Source of the DNA: Welwitschia mirabilis
Taxonomy: Eukaryota > Gnetophyta > Gnetopsida > Welwitschiales
Length of the DNA: 64,000 nt
Direction: 5' to 3'
NCBI GenBank assembly: GCA_051453625.1
Contig: JBOZIK010000001.1
Span: 177,474,263-177,538,262 of the forward strand
The notes under the pieces were generated by a model. It searched no databases and was not told where the DNA came from. It saw only the letters and a list, made by a program, of their open reading frames with translations. Of the stretch, positions 20,576 to 32,480 are shown piece after piece. Numbering within the stretch: position 1 is the first letter of the stretch; each line of letters starts with the position of its first letter. The position numbers and the translations under genes are program-made.

Positions 20576-22879
20576 TGATGTCATGGATAACATTCAATAA
20601 AGCACATCATGTTACTAGGCATTTTAAAATGATACAACAAAGTAAAACCAATGAATTTGAGATGCTATTGGGGAATAAATATGATTAATAAGTCAAAATT
20701 ATTTAGAATGGATGAAAAAGCTGAAGGAAGCTAATGTAAATAGTTTTGGCTTAATAATAAGTTTGAAGTGCTTAGATAAAAGGATCAAGAACAAGAGACC
20801 AAGTTAAAATAATATCAAGTAAAGGATAAAAATTGCTTTCATTTTAGACATAGTTCTAATATGCACATTAAGAAATAAAGGCATGCGCTTTAAGCATGCA
20901 ACTAGACAAATGTAATTACAAAGTATAGAAAGTAGACATTTATATAAAAGTAAAGAGGACATTTAAAATGGTGAGACTAGTAAATTAGAAATATGAAGAA
21001 AATGACTAACATGAAGATAAACAAGGTCTAATAAAAAATTTATTACTTGAAACTAATTATTATGAGTAGAATTATTAAATTTAATCTAAACATGATTATT
21101 GGTAAGATTAATAACTTGTATCTAGAAACTCACATACCATGTTTGAATGTACATATAAAAATGTAATAAGTACCATGATGGACTATGAAATTTACAAAGG
21201 TACTATGCATATGAAAATATGTGTTATTCTTATTGAACTACATAATAATCTCTTATATTCATAGCTAAATATTCCACTTAGTTCCCTCAGTTAATGATTA
21301 TTGTAAACTATATCTTATTGTTTTCTAGTACTAATTTTTTAAATAATCTTACTAATTAATAAATTATATTAAAATATCCTTTATGGGTTCTTATACATAG
21401 TATCATATACATTTTTAAATAATTACTAATCCAAGTTTGTAATATAGTATAAAAAAGCTTAGTTGTAGGCTTTTCGACAATTTTACTGTAGGCGGCCTTA
21501 ACTAAAACTAAGACAAATTAGATGTTATGTAACCACAACATAAGTGGGTCTTCAAGAAGAGTCAGTTGTAGTTCTATCCTAGCATTTAATATTATTCTAG
21601 TTTAATAACATGTAGGATAAAAATCTTATTTTAGCAAAAGATCTATGGTTTTTTAGTATTAGAGATTTATCCCTAGTGATATAGAGGTCTAGCATGTAAT
21701 AAAACATGAAATTGTTTCAAAATTTTCTTTTATGGATTAGGATTTCTAACTTTTGATTGAGTTTTGAAAAGAAGAATTTTATAAATAACTTCCATAAAAC
21801 TTTAAAGAACTAGTCCATCTCAGTAGCATCACAACAAAATAGTTAAGACTAGTTCTAGCTCATTTTCATGTTTATCTCATTTAAAATAGTAAAATAAATA
21901 GATAATATTTGATTTGACTATAAAATATAGAGGATCAAAAAAAACTCAAAGCTATGAAATGGAACAAATGGAAACATTTTAGCATGACAGAATACAAATT
22001 AGACTATTACAAACTTAGGCTTGTTTTGAAGTGGAATGATAAAATTTAAAAGCCACAAACATATTTATACCAGGGAAAAGTGGACACAGGATAGATAATC
22101 AAAGGAAGCTATATATATTGAAACAAGTAGAAAAAACTAAGGAAAAAAAAAATTAACACTATAGCATTTTTGAAAAAAGAAAAGGCAACTCTATAAGATA
22201 GATTTAAAGTCTTGGAAAGTGAAGAAACAGATAAGAAAGATATAGAGAATTAATAAAAACAGTAAGAAAAATGGTAGAAATTGAATAGTAGATAAACAAA
22301 ATATAGATCTAAAAAATGTAAGATTTTGCTAGGGAAAAAACTTAAGAATATAAAACAACTAAGTAAATTGAGTAGATTTTAACATCTATGAATTGAGAAA
22401 CAAAGAGGTAGTGAACGATATTTTGAATAAGGCATAATAAACTGTAAAGGGTATCTTACATAAAAAGTCTTATAAAATGAAAATTTTATCATAAAACTAT
22501 AAAGGACTTTAGATCCATTATAAAATCCAAAATTTAGAGTATATATAGTTGTTTATAGAATTCAAACTTCTTGAATAAAAACTATGAAGAAGATAGGAGA
22601 TAGGATAAAGTCCAAATGAACTAACATGTTTGACTTTACCTATGCTTTGAGTGAAAAATAACATCAAAAATCCAATTTTCAAAAACATAAGATATTCCTT
22701 CCATAGTTTTACCTTACAGGGTATAAATTAGGCTTTTTTTTTAATTTAAAATAAATTGAAAAACTTTATACAAATGTTTTAAAACATTTAAATATTATTT
22801 AAGTTGGTAATATCTATTGAAAAACTTGTTTTACTCCTTATAATAGATATAAAAAAGGTTTTACCAGAAATAAAATGAA

Positions 22880-23015
22880 GCTTGTAGTAGTAAAAACATG
22901 AAATTTATTAAGCGATGAATAGAGAAAAAAGTAAAAGATTATATTGAATCTTATAGTAAAAGAAACATGAAATTTATTGAGTGATGAATATACCAAAAAG
23001 TAAAAGATTATAGAA
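22880..23015 (+). repeat. Imperfect ~68-bp tandem duplication
   Basis: 'AACATGAAATTTATT' and 'AAAAAGTAAAAGATTATA' occur in both halves (22880-22948 and 22949-23015). The repeat abuts the E1 LTR. Confidence 0.85.
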
Positions 23016-23029
23016 TTGAGAAACACAAG

Positions 23030-23997
23030 TGTTATGAGCTAAATTAATGATATTTAACATCATGTTTAAAGTATGATTTATGGATATTTAATAGGTTTCT
23101 AACCAAACCAGGAAGAATTTGAATATCCATTAAGATGATCAAACAAAGCATCAATTTTTAATATAATGGACTTTTTTCTTGGAATATTTTAAAACCTTAA
23201 TTTATCCACATCATCATGGGTCCAATTGAGACTAAGAAGTGATGATCAAGAGGGATAAAAGATGAAAAAGAAGTATTGTCCATCCCTTCATCTAGACGAC
23301 ACCCAATAGACAACACTTCGACATTACACTAAGAAGATATTACACTAAGAATACATTGCAAAATCAGTGATATATGATTACTTTTAATACATTATAATAC
23401 CTTGGCAACTTGAACCATTATTTCAAACCTATAAATACCTCATTTAGATTCCCCACTTATTATCTTTCATGCATTAAATGTTCTTGTGATGTTTAAAGTT
23501 CAATTGAGTAAGAGATTCATCTATCTTAAGAGAAGAGCTTAGCTTGGTATTAGGCTATGTATCATTCATTGAGGGGTAACTTCTTCTCAGTTGACGTAAG
23601 AAGCATTGTGATTATCAAAATATCGTTTTGTGTCCACCAATTCTTCTTTTATCTTCTTTATAATCTATGTTGGTTATAATTAAAGTGATATTAACTTGTA
23701 ATTGATATAGGTTATAAAAGTCAATCTAGATGTCAGTAGATTGGTTAACTTATTAGTGAATTGTATTTAGAATTGCATTTCATTCTTGCATTGCATTTAT
23801 GACTGCCTTGTCATTTATTTATTATTCTAAAATTGAATAGAACATTGTTATAATTCCTTTTATAAATGAAGCTAATGTACAACATTGGGGTTAAATCCCT
23901 ATACTAGTGTGCGTTTGTGTGTATTAGATACTTAATTACAGGTTATCATTGAAGATCATTAATAAAAGATTAGAAGTAGATGACGCACATCCCAATA
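23030..23997 (+). mobile_element. 5' LTR of gag-only gypsy element E1
   Basis: Starts TGTTATGAGC and ends CACATCCCAATA before a PBS. It is colinear with the LTR at 43781-44826. It contains the 'CTATAAATACC' TATA-like stretch near 23430 and a decayed copy of the palindrome TGTCATCTAGATGACA (near 23287-23302). Confidence 0.82.
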
Positions 23998-23999
23998 AA

Positions 24000-24018
24000 T
24001 TGGTGTCATTGCTAAGGA
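24000..24018 (+). other. Primer binding site of E1
   Basis: TTGGTGTCATTGCTAAGGA, the tRNA-Asp-type PBS with decay-type changes, two bases after the LTR end. Confidence 0.75.
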
Positions 24019-24670
24019 GAAGTTCAAGAAATTTTAAAAGATTGATTATCACTATTTAAATAAGCAAATTGATTTCAAAATGTCTACTTATATAGGATGT
24101 ACATACATTTTTTTTCCTTTTATTAAGTTATCGTGTAATTTTACTTTTCTAGATTAGCTTGCTTTTTAGTTTTTATTAGTTTTACTTTTTATTTAAAGTT
24201 GGAGATTATTGTCGTTTACAACAAACTTAGTCTACACTTAGTTCTTCATGCAATTTAAGTGTCACATTCACTATTGGTATAGCCCCCTTCTTGTACTTCA
24301 TGTGATATGAATGGGTCTTTTTCACTTGATTGGAAATAAGTTTATTTAACATCTTATGAAAATGCAAGGAAGTGGTAACATAGAAAAAGAACCATTAGGA
24401 GAGGTAATTTATTAGCAAAGTAATTCAACAAGGATTAGTGGATATCAATTTAAGAACTAGATGTGAGAAAGTTTCATTTCAATCTAAAATAAAAGAAGAT
24501 GATTATACTACTTTTCATTTGCATATTTTTAAAAGTAATTTAAGTATTTCTGAAAGTAATTTATTTTAAAAACCATCTTCCCTTTTAAACCCTCTAAATA
24601 ACCTACCTTTCAAACCTTTTTCTCTTTTAAACCTTCAAATATATCAGCTCTACTTCTACTTCTACTCATA
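24019..24670 (+). pseudogene. E1 leader and N-terminal gag
   Basis: After a leader, about 24420-24560 encodes a decayed segment with IKEDDYTTF and ISESN, in the same order as IKEEDFSTF and ISESN at the start of element A gag (8440-8480). This ties the E family to A/B. The sequence is interrupted at 24670 by element B and resumes at 35350. Confidence 0.65.
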
Positions 24671-24675
24671 ATAGG
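24671..24675. other. Target site duplication of element B, left copy (ATAGG)
   Basis: ATAGG directly before the TG of the 5' LTR equals the five bases after the 3' LTR (35345-35349). Five bases is the normal gypsy duplication length. Confidence 0.8.
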
Positions 24676-26025
24676 TGATGCGTTGCCAAATTGTATGTAT
24701 TTGATGGGGTGTTATGAGCTATTTTGTAAGGCATTTATATGGGTTTAGATGCAATTCTGAGGATTAGGGAGAGTTGATTGATGATCACAAAAAGACGTAA
24801 TTCTTGGCATGTTTAGAGGAATTTTAAGTTTATTCTGATGCTTAGTGCTTTGGAGGAAGATCAATGATGCAAAAGGCAGACTTCTCTTAAGCTTAAAAGA
24901 TAAGGAAGACTGTCATCCCTACTATCGTCCCCACAATAGGTAGGACGATATCACTGTACAAGCTATATAAGGATGCTAATGTGGACTAAGGCTAAAGATA
25001 AAGAGTTATTTTTTTTAAAGATGTATCATCCTTAGTGTTATCCCCACAACATGGAGGCCAGTAGTAAATGACTCATTTATTATCATGCCTCGTGTTATTC
25101 CCACAACTGTTAGGATGATAACGAAAATGATTGACTAAATTTCATCTATTTCATCCATTTCTTTCTTTGATTTGAATGCATTTTTTAGTGTATTTTGAGT
25201 GATGTTTATGCCTTCTTTGTTATATAAATAAACCCCTCATCGATCCTTCTATCATCTTTAATGCACTAGAAATTCTCNNNNNNNNNNNNNNNNNNNNNNN
25301 NNNNNNNNNNNNNNNNNNNNNNNNNNNNNNNNNNNNNNNNNNNNNNNNNNNNNNNNNNNNNNNNNNNNNNNNNNNNNATTCTCATGACAAGAGATCAAAG
25401 GGTCAAAATCCATCTTGTGTAGCTATAGAAAAACATTTCCTTGGTGTTGGATTAAGCATCCTCCATTAAGGTGTGGCTGTTTTGTAACCCAGATGGTGGT
25501 TTGATTCATAATACAAGCTCTATTTCTTTTGTTCATTAATACTTTTAATATCCCTTATAGTTTATGATATTCTTAATTTGGTGATAGTCTCATTAATGAT
25601 ATAAGTCTTAAGGGCAACCTTTGTTAAAGCTGATGATAGTAGTTTAGAAGCATTTTGCATTATACTTTATTCAAATTACCTAATAACCTAAGTTGATCTT
25701 AGATAATGACAGTCTCCCTAGCTAATTTAGGTTATATAGGGTCAATCTTCCTAACAAGTCAATACGGTATTTAGATAGGTGTTTATCTAGATTAGATTGC
25801 ATTTTCATTACATTGCATATTTACTTTCTTGGATTATTCTTAAGTTTAAGATACAATATTATCCTTAAAAATTAATTATCCTTTTTCTCTCATATGCCTT
25901 CAATGGGTTTACAACATTTGGATTACTTCCATTTATACTAGTGCACTATATTTGCAACATATATAAATTTGTGATTAACAGGATTTAATAAAGGATAAAA
26001 AGTTGCAAAATTACTCACTGCAACA
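24676..26025 (+). mobile_element. 5' LTR of element B
   Basis: Starts TGATGCGTTGCC and ends CACTGCAACA. About 1250 bp without the N. Hairpin modules lie at 24911-24951, 25028-25060 and 25087-25125. A TATAAATAAA stretch near 25225 is a likely TATA region. Confidence 0.85.
25278..25377. other. Assembly gap, 100 N, probably spurious
   Basis: Left flank ends ATTCTC and right flank begins ATTCTC. Merging them gives the continuous order seen in the 3' LTR at about 34687-34715. The real gap length is therefore probably negative (6-bp overlap). Confidence 0.8.
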
Positions 26026-26028
26026 TCT

Positions 26029-26046
26029 TAGTGTCATTGCTGGGGA
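26029..26046 (+). other. Primer binding site of element B
   Basis: TAGTGTCATTGCTGGGGA, the same PBS type as element A with different decay changes, 3 bases after the LTR. Confidence 0.8.
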
Positions 26047-26198
26047 AGGCTACTGAGGAGCACGAGGATTATCATCATTTAAGTGAGTAAATCGAAGCTT
26101 AGTTTGAATGTTTATCTATAGAGATGTTGTATTTCTATTTAGAAATTATAAGTTTTCTATTTACAGTTTTCAGTTTTTCTCAATCTATAATAACAATC

Positions 26199-26451
26199 TG
26201 TCATCCTCTCTATCGTCGCCATGACATTGAGAATAATAATACAAATTTTTCAATTTATTTTTTATCTATGAATTTTTTATTTGATATCTGAAGTAGTAAT
26301 AAAATAACCATCATCTCCATTGTCATCTCCATGACGAGGCGGATAATAGCCTTATTTTTGCTTATGATAATTTTCTTTTAGTGCATTAATACTTTATTCA
26401 TTTTTTGTATCGTCGTTCCCTGTGTCATTTTCACAATAAGATAGATGACTA
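26199..26451 (+). repeat. Three hairpin modules in the leader of element B
   Basis: Copies at 26199-26240, 26308-26350 and 26407-26451, with arms TGTCATCC and GATGACTATC. They are in the same count and order as in the leader of element A, and the third copy in each is followed by 'TATTTTTTATTTCA'. Confidence 0.7.
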
Positions 26452-26506
26452 TCTGTTATTTTTTATTTCATTTTTTATTGTTTTCTATCTAAAGCATGTT
26501 GTGATA

Positions 26507-28250
26507 TGATCAATACAAGAAAGAAATACAAGAGCGAAAGACTGCTAATAGAAGAAAGTATCAAAAAAGGATTGGTCGACTTCGAAATAGAATCGGGTAC
26601 ACAATCCCCCAGTACATACAATATCCCTTCTGAGTTTATCTTTTCTGAATCTAATTTCTTAAAATAAAATTTTTTAGAAAGTAATTTAGAAGAAGATAGT
26701 TTTAACATGTAGAACATTATGCAAAAGCAAAAATAAGTCATAGGGTCTTCAATCCCTTATTCTAATAAGAATCTCACTCTTAAGGAACCAATAGCCAATA
26801 GAAAAAGGGAAATAAAAAATCCTTTTGATTTACCCTCAAGAAATGATGTTGAATTGAAAAATTTAAATGCCTATCCCATCTTGAGTGTTGAAAATAATGA
26901 GGATCCCCCCCAACACATTATGGACATTGAACAGTTAGTTCTTACCTTTGGAAATGGAAAGAAAATAATTAGTAATCATATATATATGACCATTTTTTCA
27001 ATTACATTAAAAAAAAGGCAAAAATTTGATTAAGAACTATATCTCACAAGAGTCTAAAAAATTGGAATCAAGTTCAAGAATTCTTCATTAGAAGGTTTAT
27101 GAGTGAAGCAACCTTTATAAAGATAAAAAATAAGGGACTAATTTTCAACAATAGCCAAATGAGGATTATGTTTCTTTATCGTAATTCATTCTAATCCCAC
27201 AGATGCTTTTAGATAAGAAGAGCTAATAGATTACTTTTACAGTGGACTAAATAACAAAACAAAATAACTTGTAGATTTCTCTTGTGAAGGAAACCTAATA
27301 AACCTCATATTATAAAATGCTTAGAAAACATTAGAAGAACTTGTTAACATGAGTTAAACTTGGTCAGAGCTGATATTGAGAGATAACCACATCATAGGAC
27401 AAATCATCAAAGATTTAAAAGAAGTAAAACAAGAAAAGAAGGTAGATAAAATATAAAACAAGCTTGTAAATTTGATTAAATACTTTACAACAACTCTGGA
27501 GAAATATACTAAGATGATCTTAGATGCAAAATCAGCAACTAAAAAGAGTGTTGTGCCAACATGTGACTTATGCAAGGAAAACTATCACATAACCAAGGAT
27601 TATCCACTATTACCAATCTACAAGAAGAAAATATATAAAGAAGTTTATGCTTTCAATCAAAAATTTTCAAACTTCCAAAACCAAAACCAAAATTAGAATT
27701 AAAAGTAGTCACAACCAAGAATGCATATACAATATAATTTTCAAAACTTTGATAATAAATTCAAAAATTTTCAAACCAATTTTTAAGCTTTCAAAAATCA
27801 ATTTAAAAATTCAAACTTTCAACCAGGTTCATCAAATCAAAATGATTCACTTACAAATTCTATATATGAACTTAGAGAATCATAAGAAAAGACAAACTCT
27901 AGCATTGAAAAGTTAGTAAATGTCCTTTAACAAATCATGTTAGTAAACTAAAGACCACAAAGATCATTAACAACACCACCTCTATTGAATCCTAATAAAG
28001 TAAGAAAAGATTGTTATATTATAACATGAAGTGGGCATGACGCAAACCCTCCTCCTTATGAAACGTCAACATTCCAAAACAATATTAGAGATGATGAGGA
28101 AAAAGATGACATTGAAATACTAGAAAATCATAACTTCCTTTCTCATGGAAAAAGTAAAAAGAAAAATTATTAAAAAATAAAAAAAAAACCAACTACCTTT
28201 TGGCTTGATAGGCTTAATACTAATCCAAGTTTCAATGAACATCTTAAAAC
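26507..28250 (+). pseudogene. gag of gypsy element B
   Basis: Starts MINTRKKYKSERLLIEESI, parallel to the element A start. It continues with NRKREIKNPFDLPSRNDVEL, DIEQLVLTFGNGKK, EELIDYFYSGLNNKTK and IIGQIIKDLKEVKQEKK. The zinc knuckle is CDLCKENYHITKDY (27562-27603): the CX2CX4HX4C pattern with the last Cys changed to Tyr. YKEVYAFNQKFSNFQNQNQN follows. Stops split the frame at many Gln codons. Confidence 0.88.
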
Positions 28251-28439
28251 CTTAATGCAAAATGTGAATCATTCTAGCAACTTTTGCAAGAAAACCCAAA
28301 GTACTCTAAGTTGTGAAAAGACTTAATAAAAAGACAACAAAAAAGAATTATTCCTAGTAAAGTCTCTTTAGCTCAATCTATCACAAATCTCTAAAATTTA
28401 AAGATTCAAGGGCAGCAATAGTTAGTATTACATTAGAGG

Positions 28440-28863
28440 GAAAAAAATAAAAAGGGGTTTAATTGACATTAGAGTGAGTGTTAACATCATGCCACTGCAC
28501 ATTTATTAGAGACTTAGGTTAGAAGGTAGAATAGAACCTACTTAGGTTATCTTGGAATTAGCAGACACATCAATTAATAAAACCTTAGAAGTCATAAAAG
28601 ATTTGGTGATTTAAATTGAAGAGGTAATGTACCCAATAGATGTGGCTGCAATAGAGGTTAAACATAACAAAGGCTACCTATTATTTCTAAGAAGAGCATT
28701 TTGTACAACAATCCATTACATTATCGATACAAGTACTGGAATGATGGAGTGTCATCTAGGGAATAAAAATTTTTCAATTAGAGTTTTTGATGTAGCTGAG
28801 AAAGACCCATGTGATGAATGGGATGTAAAAAATCAAATTAAACCAACCTTATTCCTTACGTAA
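28440..28863 (+). pseudogene. Aspartic protease of element B
   Basis: GLIDIRVSVNIMPLHIY keeps the catalytic Asp of the Asp-Leu-Gly-Ala-Ser motif but has Arg-Val in place of Gly-Ala. A 78-codon open stretch (28627-28863) carries MYPIDVAAIEV, FLRRAFCTTIHYIIDTSTG and MMECHLGNKNFSIRVFDVAE. Confidence 0.85.
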
Positions 28864-29289
28864 AGAAATATGACTAATGTTACACGAACCTACACTTTAT
28901 GACGATTCACTTGAAATCAAAAACTTAAAAGCTTTTGATACATCTAAATTTGAGCATTCAGAAAATGATCTTTTAGATTAGAATGAAAAAGAAACAAAAT
29001 CTTTAGTCTACAAGAAGATCCAACTATTAACAATAAATTAAAACTCACACTTTAAGGAAGGTCATCCACTACATGAATCTATAATAGAACTGAAAATTTT
29101 AATTTGAATCTGAAAAATATTCCTAGTAAATGAAAGTATATTTTTTCATATAACATTCAGAATAAACCTTTAATAATTAACAAAAATCTCTTCCATGAAT
29201 AAGAATCAACCTTAATCTTTTTTTTGACTTCTAAAATTCATGCATTCTCTTAGTTTTATAGAGATTTATCTACTATTTCTTCTTCTATT

Positions 29290-30130
29290 ATTTAGTAAAA
29301 TATATCTTAAGGAAAATGTGAAACCCGTTAGGCAACCGTAAAGAAGATTAAATCTAATACTAAAACAAGTAGTCAAGGATGAAATTATTAAACTAGTGAA
29401 TGCTAGAATCATTTACGCCATATCAGATAGTGAATGGATTAGTCCCTTAACTGTAATACCAAAAAAGGGTGGGAAATGAAGAGTATGCATAGATTTTGGA
29501 AAATTGAACGAAGTCATAAAAAAGGATAATTGTTCCTACACTTTCTTGATCAGATACTTGATAGAATTCAAGGATATGCTTTTTATTGCTTTTTAGATGG
29601 ATACAGTGGTTATGACCAAGTATGCATAGTTAGTGAAGACTAGGTTAAAATAACTTTTACCTTGCCTTTTGGAACATTTGCTTTTAGATGAATGCCTTTT
29701 GAATTATGTGATGCTCTCCAAACTTATCTATGTGCTATGATAGGTATTTTTTCAAATATGTTATAGGACTTAATAGAATTCTTTATGGATGAATTTTCAA
29801 TCTTTGAAGAAACCTTTGATCAAATATTAGAAATATTATAAAAAGTCCTTAATACATGCATAGATTTTGGCCTTCATTTAAATTAGGAAAATAACTTATT
29901 TTTAGTTGGTAATGGGATAGTTCTAGGTCATCACATTTCTAAAAGATGAATTAGGATGGACCTTGAAAAGGTTGGTATCATTCAAAACCTAACCCCTCCA
30001 ACTAATGTGAAACAAGTTCAATCCTTTCTTGGTCATTGTGATTTTTATCATTGGTTTATTTAACATTATTTAAAAATTTGTAAACCCCTTTACTCATTAC
30101 TAGATAAAAAATCTAAATTTAATCTGAATA
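29290..30130 (+). pseudogene. Reverse transcriptase of element B
   Basis: KDEIIKLVNARIIYAISDSE, WISPLTVIPKKGGK, then CIDFGKLNEVIKKDN. The catalytic box reads FMDEFSIFEE (29777-29806), where the second Asp has become Glu. IVLGHHISK and KQVQSFLGHCDFYH follow. Stops and at least one frameshift near 29530 are present. Confidence 0.88.
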
Positions 30131-30489
30131 AATATTATCAGATTGCTTTTGATAAACTTAAATGTAAACTCTCTTATACTCTTATTATAATAGGACCTAA
30201 TTAGGAAAAAGATTTTAAGTTAATGTTTGATGCTAGTAATTTTGCTATGGGTGGGGTGCTTAGACAGAAATATGAAAATGATTTAAAAGTCATATATTAC
30301 CATGGTAAAACATTATTGAGATCTCAAATAAATGACATAACTACTAAGAGAGAGACGTTAGCCATAATCTTTTTGCCTTAATAATCTTAGGTATTATCTT
30401 TTAAGATTCCATACAAATGTCTAGCAGACCATGTGATGATTAAATACTTTATGACTAAGAAAGATTATAGTTCTACATTGATTACATAG
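30131..30489 (+). pseudogene. RNase H of element B, 5' part
   Basis: KLMFDASNFAMGGVLRQKYE (catalytic Asp kept), ITTKRETLAIIF and YFMTKKDYSS. It runs into a 617-N gap. Confidence 0.85.
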
Positions 30490-31106
30490 NNNNNNNNNNN
30501 NNNNNNNNNNNNNNNNNNNNNNNNNNNNNNNNNNNNNNNNNNNNNNNNNNNNNNNNNNNNNNNNNNNNNNNNNNNNNNNNNNNNNNNNNNNNNNNNNNNN
30601 NNNNNNNNNNNNNNNNNNNNNNNNNNNNNNNNNNNNNNNNNNNNNNNNNNNNNNNNNNNNNNNNNNNNNNNNNNNNNNNNNNNNNNNNNNNNNNNNNNNN
30701 NNNNNNNNNNNNNNNNNNNNNNNNNNNNNNNNNNNNNNNNNNNNNNNNNNNNNNNNNNNNNNNNNNNNNNNNNNNNNNNNNNNNNNNNNNNNNNNNNNNN
30801 NNNNNNNNNNNNNNNNNNNNNNNNNNNNNNNNNNNNNNNNNNNNNNNNNNNNNNNNNNNNNNNNNNNNNNNNNNNNNNNNNNNNNNNNNNNNNNNNNNNN
30901 NNNNNNNNNNNNNNNNNNNNNNNNNNNNNNNNNNNNNNNNNNNNNNNNNNNNNNNNNNNNNNNNNNNNNNNNNNNNNNNNNNNNNNNNNNNNNNNNNNNN
31001 NNNNNNNNNNNNNNNNNNNNNNNNNNNNNNNNNNNNNNNNNNNNNNNNNNNNNNNNNNNNNNNNNNNNNNNNNNNNNNNNNNNNNNNNNNNNNNNNNNNN
31101 NNNNNN
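30490..31106. other. Assembly gap, 617 N
   Basis: In element A only about 165 bp separate the flanking landmarks, so the gap is roughly 450 bp longer than element A predicts. Confidence 0.85.
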
Positions 31107-32480
31107 TGTTTTTATCAATGATTTGCTATATCTTCTACTCATCACCCTTCATGATACACTAATATCATCAATTATCTTGTTACTTTAAAAACATCACAAA
31201 ATTGGAGTCATAATTAAAGAAAATCTTTTCTCCATAAGATAGTTAACTAAGAGTGGATAATGTCCCATATTTATTATAGGTGTAAGGATCAAATTATGAG
31301 AAAATTTATACTAGAATGGGAAAAATCTGATATTCTTCATCTGTGTCATGATGATGCTTGTAATGGACATTTTAGCGGTTAGAAAATAGCGATGAAAATA
31401 CTTTACTCCAGATTTTATTGACTTAGTCTTTTTTAGGACTTTTTCAATCATGCTAGAAGGTGTGATGCATGTCGATATTTTAGTAGCATTTTATGATTAC
31501 AAGAAATGCTCCTCAAACCTATCCTTGAGTGTGAACCTTTTGATTATTAGGGAACCGATTTCATTATTCTAATTAAACCACATTCTAAAGATAAAATTAC
31601 ATTTTATTGATTATTGATTATGTGACTAAATGGGTTGAAGTAGTTCCTACTTCCTCAAATGATGGCCAAACCATTTGTAATTTTGTTAGAATCAAAATTT
31701 TTCAATTTTTTGGCTTTTCTCAAATAATTATTAGTGATAAAGAACTCATTTCGTCAATCATCTTTTTAGAAAACTTCTTTTATCCATTAGAATAGAACAT
31801 TGAGTAGTTTGTGCTTACCATCCTCAAACTAATGGACAAGCTAAAAATGTTCATAGATAAATTTAAAAAAATGCTTTAAACACTTATCTCTACCAATAAG
31901 AAATCATAGGATTCTAAAATAAATAATGTTCTTTGGGCTTACTGTACAACCTGGCATAATTCACTTGGTTTTTCACCTTATGAACTTGTATATGATAAAG
32001 TCTGTTTTTTACTTGTTGATGTTTGTTACAATTCTTATCACTCTACTTATCAACTTAATATTATAAATTTAGAAGATAATATTAAAACTTTTTTAGCTTA
32101 ATTAGATCATTTAGATGAAAAACAAACTCAAGCTATTCATTGTCAGCTTATTCACAATGCCCAAAATAAGTTCAAACATGATAAAAAGTTGATCCATAAG
32201 AACTTTGAACCTAGTTAACTAGTCTTGTTATATAACACTTGAGTGCATCTTCTACATAACAAGTTGACCTCAAAATGTTTATGTCCTTACCTTACTAAGA
32301 AAGTACATTCTAATGGCTCTATTGAGATTTTGACTTAACCACTAAAAAAATTCAGAAAGTTAATGGATAAAGGTTAAAAATCTATGAGCACTCTTCTAAT
32401 ATAAACATGATAGAAGCACTAACCTTAGAAGTTCCCCTCAATGAGGAGAACTTCTTTCTTACTATTGTTTGAATTTTCTC
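31107..32480 (+). pseudogene. Integrase and pol C-terminus of element B
   Basis: The zinc finger shows CHDDACNGHFSG and CDACRYF. The core keeps the first catalytic Asp in GTDFII (31551-31568). The later part is open for 62 codons (31607-31795) with MIIDYVTKWVEVVPTSSNDG and IIISDKELIS. TNGQAKN has Lys in place of the catalytic Glu. The Trp-to-TAG (31548-31550) and Gln-to-TAA (32099-32101) stops match those of element A. Confidence 0.88.

Larger units (their letters stand above)
18753..23029. other. Decayed non-coding region with three tandem duplications
   Basis: No protein similarity in either strand. It contains the diverged tandem repeats at 19060-19215, 19985-20575 and 22880-23015 and a tRNA-like patch at 19731-19800, listed separately. 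It could be ancient transposon or intergenic DNA. Confidence 0.5.

Noticed and set aside
30465-31145. 226-codon minus-strand frame
   Set aside because: Spans the 617-N gap, so it is not real coding sequence.
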